From the NCBI RefSeq assembly GCF_002288925.2, contig NW_022098008.1:2921110-2985109 (forward strand): a DNA stretch of 64,000 nt, given 5' to 3'. A program made the translations under genes and the position numbers. The stretch is from Delphinapterus leucas (lineage: Eukaryota; Chordata; Mammalia; Artiodactyla; Monodontidae). The notes under the pieces are model-generated. The model was not told the origin of the DNA. It saw nothing but the letters and a program-made list of their open reading frames with translations, and ran no database searches. Below, piece after piece: positions 47,870 to 58,635 of the stretch (positions are counted from its first letter, which is position 1; each line of letters begins with the position of its first letter).

Positions 47870-48980
47870 ACTCAGCTGATTCCTCTGCAGTAATTGTGCT
47901 CAGCTGAGATGGTGTCCAGCACAAAGTCCTGACCCCTTCCCAAGACAGTGTAAATACAATGCCATGTCCAGGAGAGAATCCAAAAGCCACTCTGCCCCAA
48001 CTGGCACAACTTTGAAGGATCATCCCAGCATCCGAGCTCCCCAGGACCAATCAAAGCCTCTGCTGGATTAGTTCTGTAGCACAGCTCCTCTCTCTGCTCA
48101 AGGCTGCTCCCCTCCCCTGCACACACTTTGCTTCCAAGAGTGCTCCCCAGGAAACTGATTTCCCATCTCAGTCTCAGAAATTGTTTCCCTAGGAGCCTGA
48201 CCTTTGACACTTCCTCTCATTTCTTCCAGACCAATAACCACATTCATGTCACAGCACAGGTGAGCAGGGAATTATGTTTCCTGCTCTGGAAGAGAGAGGT
48301 TACTAACTGAAAGAATTGCAGATTTCTTCCGGCACATGGACAACATGTAGGAATGACCTTGAAGGCATTAGACTAGGAAGGGCAGAATGTAAATCTGTGC
48401 AGGAGAGAGTTTACTGACACAGGAGCAGTCCTTGTTACTTGGGGCTTAACATTTGGACTAGGACACCAGGAAGAATCTTTATATACTTGCCATGTGGCTT
48501 CTTAAAGCGTGGACCAATAGATGAGCTGGAATGAATGGAGTTGAGAAGCTGGAACTTCCCTGTCACGGCGTTGAGGTGAAGGACAGAGGCTCAGGGAGGT
48601 GGCGCTGGGAGATGTGCTTATTACATGAGAGCAAACAAGGACCCCTAGTCAGATCCCTACAAGGCCTCAGAGTGGACTCTTTATTTAGATTAGTGTCTTT
48701 GAGAAACTCAGTGGTGGCTCTCAGCCATAGGTCTGGGTTGCCCATAAGAGATGCTGACATGAAATGGGAATTCCAGGTATCAGTGGGAAGGCTAGAATTC
48801 CCCAACAGCAGAGCTTAGGCATCAACAACAAGGAGAATGTAATTCTGCAGCAGACGGCTAAGTATGGTGGCCAGCAGGGTGCTTTAACCTGGAAGACTCA
48901 GGGAAGATGCTAATAGACATTAGTGTTCCTAGGGCTGAGAAATAGGGGCCACCAACCAGGGTATGGTATGATTTATACAA
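47870..48980. other. Unrecognised stretch, possible old retroviral remnant
   Basis: Several phrases remind me of mammalian ERV LTR/leader sequence, for example CTGGATTAGTTCTGTAGCAC and CTCCTCTCTCTGCTCAAGGC near 48062-48105. I could not place them in a family. No retroviral protein motif is visible in any frame. Treat as unassigned. Confidence 0.2.
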
Positions 48981-48983
48981 CAA

Positions 48984-49020
48984 AAAGAGAGAAAGAGAGG
49001 GAGAGAGAGAAAGCGAGCAA
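48984..49020. repeat. (GA)n-rich simple repeat
   Basis: Imperfect GAGA/GAAA units with occasional extra bases. Confidence 0.85.
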
Positions 49021-49199
49021 GCTTGGAGCAGACGTCAAATCAGTCCTGCATCAAACCCATTTCAGAGTTGGTACAACAGATCCAGGGATTCACCCTGTTT
49101 TGTTTTGTTTTCCCCTGGTTCCCAATCGACTTGAGCTAGCACTCCATTTTTCTCCTGGGTCCCGGGCAACCATGGTGACATTTTGGTAACCATGGCCTT

Positions 49200-49375
49200 G
49201 GTGAGCTCCTACTACGTTACCAGTGCTTAACTTGTATTATGGCACTTAATTAAACCCTCACCAAAACCTTCTGAGGAAGACATAATTATACCTGTTTACA
49301 GGTGAGATATTGCGCCCAAATTCAGGCACTCTTCAATGGCAGACTGGCGTCTAGGCTCTTCTGGTACATGGCTCT
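49200..49375 (-). mobile_element. MIR SINE
   Basis: Reverse complement MIR: TACTACGTTACCAGTGCTTAAC, TTGTATTATGGCACTTAAT, CCCTCACCAAAACCTTCTGAGG, AAGACATAATTATACCTGTTTAC, AGGTGAGATATTGCGCCC, then GCAGACTGGCGTCTAGGC. This is the standard order of 'ctactatgtgccag ... catttaatcctcacaacaacc ... ccattttacagatgagg'. Confidence 0.85.
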
Positions 49376-52300
49376 GAAATGAGATTTGCAGTCAATGTTC
49401 ATTTCCATTTATTTACAATTAAATTTTCAGACTATGATTTGCAACTAGTTGAAAATTACTGCAACCCCCTGGCGATACACAATGGCATGTACCTTTTGTC
49501 TTCTCTCTCTGTGTGTCCTACTTACATTACCTCGTACTTTCTTCCTTATAGAGAAAAATTGTAATCTTTTCCAACTATTTTTAAATTGTCTCCCCAGAAT
49601 AAAATTGAATATATATATATATTTTTAATGTTAATTAGTACAATTTATTTTTTGTTCTATTTGCTCTTAACTGCTAGAATTTAAAAGGGGAATGAAATGT
49701 TTCAATGGAAAGATCTACAACGTGAAGACTTCCTAAACACAGGTCTTGTTGGAGGCATTTCCATATTTTGTCCAGCAGACTTGAGAGGAGGCATCAACCA
49801 TAGTTAGAAGTGAGCTCTTTGCAAAAAACCTTGCACATCCCCAAGTGACAGGAAAGAACACTGTCTGCTTTGTCTCTGCAATTCATTCTATTTTCCCTAA
49901 ATGCTGCTCCCCTTGATGCTCTCTCTGTATTCCATGTTGATTTGCTCAGCTTCCACAGTCTGCATTTCCTAATAAAGACAGAACACAGATGAGTGCTCCC
50001 AATAATGTCCTTGACAGTGATCTAGCCCATGTTGGGGAGGAATGGAGCCTCGTCTGGGTGTACAAGTTTGGAGAGCCTCATGCCGAGATGGAGGACACTG
50101 ATTGTGATGATGACTATTTCTGGGTTAAGCTTTCTTTTTAGGAAGTGAATATATAAATAAAACAGGCTATATATATATATATATATCCACAAGCAGGCAA
50201 AGGAGGAGAAAACCATTGTGGTGTAGCATCCTGTAATCACAGCAGAGCCACCCCTGTCCGTGGCTAATGTAAGGGCTATGAGATGTCATAATCCCTCCCC
50301 TGAGCTCCTTTAGTGCAGCCATGATGACTAAATTTCTTGTGTCTTATCACACAGTCACAGGCTGGAACCAGGAGAAGGGGCTCTGAAGAAAACACAGCAT
50401 GAAAACGAGAAAGACGATCAGATTACCAGCCCCTGGAGCTGGTTCCAATCTGACCAGAGCAAGCTTGATTTCAGACCCACGGGGGACTTAAACGCCAACT
50501 TCTCCCCCTTCATCCCAGCACACCATTATTTTTAAAGAACCCCAGACATCTTTCCAACCACGATGGTGTGGTTTTCTCTTTTTGCTCTGGTCTACCCATT
50601 ATAAATCTTCTAGCGAAAGAGAGCAACACTTCTGGAACTTCAGAGGTGGGGAAATCATATGGATTTCAGGTTAGAAATCCTCCTTAGAAGATTGAATATC
50701 AAAAGAGGTTGTGATATGGGAACCAAAGCTCTTTGCCCTTTCAGGAAGTGTGTCTCACCCAGGTTTTCTGGGGCAGACAAAGGCACAGAGCATCCTCATT
50801 GCTCCTAAGAGTCTGAACCATCACCTTCCACAGACATAATACCCAGCTGTATGCACAGCATCTCTCTGCTTCTCAGAGGGTTTGACTGTTTTGCATTTGG
50901 AAGGGGAATTAATTTTGCTTGTTGAGGTGGTAAAAATTGCCTGATGGCTGATTCTCACTGTGCTTAGTCCAACAATGGTGGCATTCATGGTCAGTAAAAT
51001 AAATATGCCTGCATTACCTTTTATGATCTAGGGCAGTGCTAAGCACAGGATAGGGTCACAATATCTACTTGAAGTGTCACAGAGACCCAACTAGTGTCAT
51101 GGAGAACCAAGATAACACACCACCTACCTGCCATGCTCCACACAGGTTGTGGGACTTTAAGCCAATCTTTCATAAGCTTGGGGAGGGTGTAGATGCATCA
51201 AGGTGGGGAATGTTTGTTCTCTGGTTCCCTGGCTATTAAGATAGATGCAACTGCAACAGGTTACTTTAAAAAACCTTTGGGCAAAAGTAACCATGCACAA
51301 GGGCTTGGGAAACAGGGCTCTGAGAAAGAAATCTTGTACTGAACACACAAGCCCCCTGAAAGAAAGAAGAGTTGGAACATCCTGGCAAAGGACCTGGAGA
51401 AGGAGACTGCATGCTGAAATTCACCTCAAAAATGGTTACCCCGGGAGTCTGTATAAGAAGAAGATGGATGGAAGTGAGGTGAAGCCAGGGCTCAGATCTC
51501 AAAGGCAGTGTTGGTATGAAAAGGAGCTCCATCGGGAAGCCAAGAGAAGACGCTGCTTCTGAGAAGGATGAAGACAAGGGACATGGGTGGGAAGCTTCAG
51601 GAACACTGGCTGTGGAAAGCACGTGACAAGGACAGATCTGTGCAGGCGAGGAGGGTAGATTTGAGTTGGGGTCACTATTGCTTCTTGAGAATCAGTTTGA
51701 CCCTGTCGTGTTTTTTCAGGTGAAAGGAGAAAACCACTGAGGAATAAACAACTTTTAAAATCCATAAGAAAAGTGGCAAGAGAGAAATGATGGGGTGAGC
51801 GTTGGCAAGTGGAGATGAAAGATGGCAAAAGTTAACAAAAGTATATATATTTGAAGTTTTAGGGACCAGATCTGATATATTATGATAATTTATCTAGAAA
51901 CACTTTAGTTCTCTTAAAAGAATTTGAACCTACTTTAAAGAAAAGTGATTTTCCTCTCAGGAAGATATTACTCATAGGCAAAATTATAATGATTGCTTTA
52001 ATATTGATATGATCCAATATAATATGTATTACACATTACATTCAATTTTGAGGTACTGATTCTCCTTTACCCCATTAATCACACTATCCTGAACTAATAT
52101 ACACATTAGCCCATGTGAAGAATTGTTTACAAGTTCAAGTATAAATCACTAGTTCTTGGTAAAGTATCGAATACAGTGTATTTGGTATTTGCAAAACAGA
52201 CCTAGAGAAACTTTGGAAAAAGCCATCTTCTCAAAACTTTAAAAAATGTTATCTTTTGTTTGTTTATTCTTTTTTAATTTATTTTTTTTACTAAAGTATA

Positions 52301-52802
52301 AATATTATCTTGAGGTAGAAAAACAAAAATATTTGGCAGATTTGCAAACTGAGGGAACAGCCATTAGAGCTAGGGGAAGGAAAACACACATGTATTGAAA
52401 TAGACAACGTCTGTAAAGTGTATAAAGCATGCCATGTTCTTTTATAAATGATAAACTACAATAACATAAAATAAACTTTAGATCAATAATAAAACACAAA
52501 ATGTCCAATTGTTTGAACTTTTCTTATAAGTTGATTCCCACTGACTGCAGATTTTCATTGTCATATGTCTGGAGGCAACCAGGCAGTTTTGAAGGGTCCT
52601 AACTGTGTGGTCGTGGGGCTGCAGGTGGAAGCTCAGCTCAGGGCTCTCAGCAGAGACCCCTGGAGGGAGCAGCCCCTGAGCCTCCTGGTGTTGTGTCATC
52701 ACCTGTGGAAGGGGGTGCAGTGTTGGGCAAACAATTGCCTTGGGGAACCTGTAGGGCAGAGAAAAGTATCCATGGATATGGGCTACCATCACTAATGAGG
52801 AG
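49376..52802. other. Mostly single-copy stretch
   Basis: No gene was recognised. A (TA)n run of about 10 units lies at 50168-50187. A small MIR/L2-type fragment is possible at 51025-51085 (GGGCAGTGCTAAGCACAGGATAGG). The frames at 51245-51622 on either strand are chance. Confidence 0.35.

Positions 52803-52840
<38 letters not shown>
52803..52840. repeat. Compound (GT)n(GA)n microsatellite
   Basis: About seven GT units pass directly into about 12 GA units. Confidence 0.96.
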
Positions 52841-52999
52841 TGTTAAAGGAAACTCTATGCCATACACAGAAATAGTTGCATAATCGCTCTTTCTCTGTAG
52901 CTGCATTTCCTTGGAACTGGGGATGGGAGGGAAATGTTTGTATGCTTACTGGTTTGTCAAGACAAAAAGTGTTCTCCTAGCAGGTTGGCATCTGTATAG

Positions 53000-53217
53000 A
53001 CCTCGGTTTCTCAGCCTCTGCGCTCTCAACATGTTGGACCAGACACTTCTTTGTTGTGAGGGCTCTCCTGTACATTGTCAGATGTTCAGCAGCATCCCCG
53101 GCCTCTACCCTCCAGTTGCCGGTAACACTTTCCTCTCCAGTTTTGACAATCAAAAATGTCTCCAGACATTGCCAAATGTCTCCAGTGGGGCTCATTGCCC
53201 CCAGTTGAGAACCACTG
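53000..53217 (-). mobile_element. MER5-type hAT-Charlie DNA transposon
   Basis: Reverse complement of the element. The right end TTGAGAACCACTG is the complement of the terminal CAGTGGTTCTCAA. Inside are ATTGCCAAATGTCTCCAG, CAATCAAAAATGTCTCCAG, GCAGCATCCCCGGCCTCTACCC and TTGTTGTGAGGGCTCTCCTG, and the left terminus resembles CTCGGTTTCTCA. It is non-autonomous, has no protein, and is ancient and shared across placental mammals. The 'open frames' here are by-products. Confidence 0.92.
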
Positions 53218-55174
53218 GCTGTGGGCTCTAAGATAAACTGGGGACAAAGCATCCCCATACTTCAGTGCCTAGTACTTAAACCTAAGAATTCAGGAAGTTT
53301 GCCTCAGAGGAAAGTCATGTATCTTTGCATCCTCAACAGGAAGAGGCCTCCGGTGCAGTCCTAGGATGATGCACAATTTGACCCTGACCTGCCTTCATGT
53401 ACCACAGGCAGATGGGGACATGCACAGTGACATGCTTTCTTCAGGTGCCAACCATCTGTTTTGAGGTGGAACAAAATCATAGCTGGACCATCTTTAAGGT
53501 CCCCAAATTATTGCTTCCACCATTTTTCTTCTGAAACAACTCCAAGGCTGTGAAATAGGGGGTTTTTAAAAGGAGAATGTGGTGTGTCCTCCAAATAAAT
53601 TGTAGGAAAATATGATGTGAGGGCTTCTGAATCTTCAGGGGTAAATGGAGTAGGAGGCACGCCATGGTTGGGGTGCAGGGCTCTCATTCATCCATTTGTG
53701 AGGTGAGTCTTTGCTGGTCCCTGGAGGCACCATGTTGGAAGAGGCACAGTTCAAGCCTTAAAGGAAATCAATCAGGATCACTGAGTTGTCCATATACTTA
53801 AGGACCAAACATGCTTCTGAAGATTAAATGCAATTTAGATTATAAGCACCTTCTATAAGTAAACTCTCTTTAAACCCTCGCATTCTCCTGCATGGATATT
53901 TCTCCACTGCTCAGATTTTTAGTACATGATGCAGCCAATTGTGCCACCCCTTAAGAAAATTAGAATCTTATAGTTAAGACATTTCCTAAACTGGTTTATA
54001 CAATTTTAAAACTTTTTTAAAGATTAGATTGTATGCACAATGTAAATAATAATATAAAGTGAGTTAAGACTGAAATACCCTTTAATAAAGAAAAAAAGCT
54101 AAATGGCAAAGAAAAACATTATTGAACTTGATTTGTAACATTTTTTTTCTAATGAGCTAGTGTAATGGTCATGCTAATATTTTAACTCTGATTGTAGTAA
54201 AGATGAAAATGTCAGCCTGTTATGTATGATTTGTTCAGTAAAAGAAAAAAATGAGGAAACTGCAATTCGGAACATTTAATTCAACAGTGAATTCAATTTA
54301 TAACAAAGTCTTCAAGAAATTCACCAAAACGGTTCAGAAGAAGTTTGTACTTCTCAATTACCTCAGAAAATGGAAAAACAGAAGCAAATGATTTGGATAA
54401 AAATATGTTCTTTCACACAATGTTGTACATTCAGAGGAATATATTTCTCATTTGAACAATTTTGTTTCCTTATATCTAAATATTTGTAAAAATACAGTTT
54501 TTTAAAGGATGAAACTTGCTGGAAGCTCTATGCATTTGCTAATGAATACAATAAGAATATTTTATGTTACTTTTATGTTAATGATAGTTCACTGTACTGC
54601 ATAATCTTGTTTATAATTTTAGCTTAAAACTAATTTTTAAATTGATTATAAAATTACTTTGCAAAAAATCTTGAAAATGACAAATTTTACTGTTCATTTT
54701 ATATTTAATGTATTTACTTTCAATTTTTTTCTTTAATAATAAAAAGAGCTAACATTTAAAGAATGCTTGGAGGATTTTGTATATTAAATTATTCATACAC
54801 ATCTTGTCTTGTAACATATGTAATGATTCTCTGAAGTAGGTAATATTGGTAAAACAACATATAAATGTATGTTTTTAAGTATTTACCAAAATTCTTATCA
54901 TAGTAAACAGATTTCTACATTGCATTTTAAACTTAATGTTCGACGCTGACTATTTTAAATATAATTTACTTATTTAATATTATTTTATTTATAAATTTAT
55001 CTGTTTTATATTATTCTACTATTTGAATGGACTCTCTTTAGCTAATCTCTACTACTGGACATTTATATTTTTACCTGTCTTTCCCAATTCATAATTCATT
55101 AAGATTCTCCAACATAAATCTTAGTGTTCTTCTTTGATTCTTTCAATCTAAAATTCTATATCACACAAAAAACA
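53218..55174. other. AT-rich stretch without recognised genes
   Basis: No gene. A faint ancient-repeat fragment lies at 53683-53770 (ATTCATCCATTTGTGAGG ... GGTCCCTGGAGGCACC) and another MIR-like one near 54780-54845. Bases 53800-55170 are AT-rich and otherwise unassigned. Confidence 0.35.
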
Positions 55175-57230
55175 GCATATAAATATTTATAAATTGTCAA
55201 AAACTGGCAGGAATTAAGTTGTCTTTCAATAGAATGGATCAACCATTTGTGGTAAATCCATTTAATGAAATATTCAGTGATAAGAAGAAATGAACAGGCC
55301 TCAGAAAGCATGGATAAGTCTTAAATGCATATCGCTAAGTGAGAGATACCAATCAGAAAGGCCACAAATTATTTGATTATATTCACACAACATTATGGAA
55401 GAGGCACTACTGTAGAGATGGTCTAGAGACCAGTAGTTGTCAGGAATCCCAGGGCTTGAATAGGTAAATCATAGCAGATATTTTAGGGCAGTGAAACTAT
55501 TCTGTATGAAATTGATAGGGTGGATACATTACACTTTTCAGTTTTCAAAATCTATAGAGCTCTACGTCACAAAGAGTAAACACTAATGTATACAAAATTT
55601 AAAAGTTCACTTGGAAGGTAGAGAAATATCTTGTCTAAAATGTAATGTTACCAAATCTAACTGTATTACAAATGTATGAAACCATGTCACTGAAGGGGGA
55701 GGAGTGAGAAGATGAGAATGGATGGAATTTGTAAGACTAAAAGCAGAAAGGAACTGCACATAAGCACTGTACTCTAATTGATAAAGTTGTTTTCCACAGG
55801 GATGTATGTTAACAACTCTGGAAAAACTATACACATCCACTGGTATTGAACAATTATGTAAATGGATACAGATTGTGAGAGCCAGTTTTCTGACTCTTGG
55901 AGTGGAAGGTACAGACAAGCAAGTGAGGAGGCTAAGTTATCCATATGTAGTGAATTAGACTGGGAGACATCAGTAGGAACCTCTATTGAACTTAGTATAG
56001 ATACAGATAAGGTCACATATAGAAATATATATAGATATAGATACACATAAGTATATATACATAAGTTGGTATACACTCATATGTTTCTTTGCTGAGAGGA
56101 CTGGGAAGCAATGACACCCCATCAGCAACAAGAACAGCTAACACTAAAATGTTGGTTTCTCATACCATTCTCTAATAAAAAGAATCAGGGGTATTTGGAG
56201 AATAGCTTGTTGTGGGACTGGGGCAAGAAATAGACAAGGTGAGCCTAGATTATCTTACATTAATCTTATATCTTGTAGCACAAAAAATAAGGAAGTGCCC
56301 AAAGGAAAAGAATATGTGTTCACAGAGGTATGTCAAAGGGACACAGAGCCCACTGCAAGCACCAATAATCAAATCTGGGACAATTTTAACAACAAAATAT
56401 ATACCGTATTATTGTATCATAATCAAAGTATGAAATAAATATCCATGAGTCCAAACTGATATAAATGAATGAAAAAATAAATGAGCAAACAAACTGATCA
56501 GGAAGTAAATGTGAGATCATAGAAACACCTCCTGTGCAGAAGAATTCCAAATAATTTATGTAGACATTCTACCCTGAAGGAGGCGAAGCATAACTTCCCA
56601 CACATTAAGTAGGAACTGCACATAGTAACATCATTCCAAAAAGCACAATATGAAAAGGGGAAAAAAAGACTGTTTACAGTTGAAAACCCTGAGAAATACT
56701 ACCTTATCAGATGATCAAGTTTACGATTAACAGTTTTAAGTCATGTTGATAGTATTTACCCTTACTGTGACGTGAGCAAAATGTCAATTTACCTCTTGCA
56801 CTCCTCTGTCAAACTAATCACCCCATCTAATCATGAGAAAACATTTAAGACTAATACCAATTTAGTGACATTCTAACATACGTGACCAGTGTTTTTCAAA
56901 ACTCTCAAGGTCATCAAAAACTAGGACAGCCTGATAAATCATCACAACTAGAAGAGACATAGCAACTAAATGTATTGTGGTGTCCTGAATGGGATTCTGG
57001 AACAGGAAAAAAAAAACAAGACATCTGGTAAAAACTAAGGGAATCTGAATAAAGTATGGTCTTTAGTTAACAATAATACATCAGTCTTCATTCATCAATT
57101 GTAATAAATTAATGTAAGTTGTTAATAATAGGTAAAACTGGGTGTGAGCTACATGGAAAGTGTACTATCCCTTTTGTTTTTCAGTAAACGTAAAACTATT
57201 ATAAAATAAAAAGTTTATTTAAATCACTCA
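55175..57230 (+). mobile_element. Old L1 (L1M class): ORF2 end plus long 3' UTR
   Basis: The left end holds a decayed ORF2 C-terminus. TCAATAGAATGGATCAACC, GTGGTAAATCCATTTAATG and GCTAAGTGAGAGATACC correspond to the 'gaatggataaacaaattgtgg' and 'gctgagtgaaagaagcc' segments of L1. The 3' UTR follows from about 55545. Its second half, 56193-57225, is collinear with 11595-12622. It ends in TATTATAAAATAAAAAGTTTATTTAAA. There are no intact frames. The family is the old mammal-wide L1M group, subfamily not assigned. Confidence 0.78.
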
Positions 57231-57369
57231 CTTGAAAGGGCTTAATATTGGACTTAAAAATAAAACATTGGAGTCTACATAAGAAAGAGTCATTAATTTG
57301 AATATAGACAAATAGAAATTTTCAAATATGAAGAGCAGAGAGAATATATATTGAAAAGAAATAAACACA

Positions 57370-58479
57370 TCCTCGATGACCTGTGAAAATATTTTTTCTA
57401 TAATATGTTTAATTTTAGACCCAGAGGGAGAGAAGATATAAATTGGAAAAAAAATAAAAATAAAAAATTAATGACAAAAATTTCCCAAATTTGGTGGAAA
57501 ATGTCAATCTAGACAACCAAGAAAAAACATGAATCCCAGGAAGAATAAATACAAATGGAACTGAACCTTGGCAAAAAGTATTCACACTACTGTATACCAA
57601 AGATAAAACAAAGAACTTAAAAGCAGGCAGAGAAAAGAAAAGACACATTATCTGCAGGAGAGCAATAAAACAAATGATGGCTGACTTGTCATCAAAAACA
57701 ACTGACATCAGAATTATACAATAAATTTTTTAAGTGCTGAAAGGAAAAGAAAAAATACCCAGTCAAGACCTCACTTATAAATGGAGGTGAAAGACAAGTT
57801 TTTTGTGTGAGCAATAGCTGAGAGGTTATGTAGCCAGCAGATCTGCACTACAAAGATTCCTAAAGGAAATTCTTCCTGCTAAAGGAAAATGAAAACAGAT
57901 GGAAAAGAGCATAATAAATGGTCATTTGTGGGTGAACATAAAAGATCATCTTAAAATAAAAAAAATTGAAGACAAACTGTAAGACCAAAAAAAAAAAAAA
58001 ACAAACTTTGTATTTTTTTATGAACGTACTTATAAAATAAATAACATTCACACAAAGGACAAGAATAAAAGTTATTTTACATTTGAGACTTTCTTATATT
58101 TCACTTGAATTGTCACATGTGACCTCCATGTAGGATGTGGTGAGTTGAGAATGTATATAGTAACTGCCAAAGAATCAGAAAATATGAATATCTATAGCTG
58201 CATACCCAATAGAGGAATTAAAATAGAGCACTTTTAAATATTACAGTAATCCAAAAGAATTTGGAAATGAGAGGAAAAAACAGATGAGACAACTAGAAAG
58301 CCAATAGAAATATACTAAAAATAAAATAAACCATATCAATAAATTAATTATGAAAGGCATTTTATGTATAAAAAGACACATATGTATGTAATTATAATTA
58401 CAACTACAGGCAGAGATTGACAAATACAACTAAAAAATATCAGAACCCATTAGTTAGCTATCTAAAATAATGCACTTTT
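57370..58479 (+). mobile_element. Old L1/HAL1-like element, ORF1 region to ORF2 start
   Basis: Decayed L1 ORF1-region sequence: AAAGCAGGCAGAGAAAAG, GACACATTATCTGCAGG, AGATCTGCACTACAAAG, AAAGGAAATTCTTCCTGC. It is followed by the region before ORF2 (ACAACTAGAAAGCCAATAG, CCATATCAATAAATTAATTATG, GGCAGAGATTG), which is the ORF2 beginning. Stops are frequent. The element continues after a SINE that interrupts it at 58479-58619. Confidence 0.75.
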
Positions 58480-58619
58480 TTATTTATTTTTTTTAGTTTT
58501 TTCAGTTTTTGGCCATGCCACACAGCATGTGGGATATTAGTTTCCTGACAAGGGATTGAACCCACGCCCCCTGCATGGGATGCACAGAGTCTTAACCACT
58601 GGACCACTAGAGAAGTCCC
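58479..58619 (-). mobile_element. tRNA-derived SINE nested in old L1
   Basis: The reverse complement reads GGGACTTCTCTAGTGGTCCAG with a B-box-like GTGGGTTCAATCCC and ends TTTTGGCCATGCC-complement followed by a T-rich tail on the plus strand. The flanking near-duplicate TAAAAKAATGCACTTT at 58463-58478 and 58620-58635 (one difference) is the target-site duplication. It lies inside the L1 and is therefore younger than it. Confidence 0.9.
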
Positions 58620-58635
58620 TAAAAGAATGCACTTT

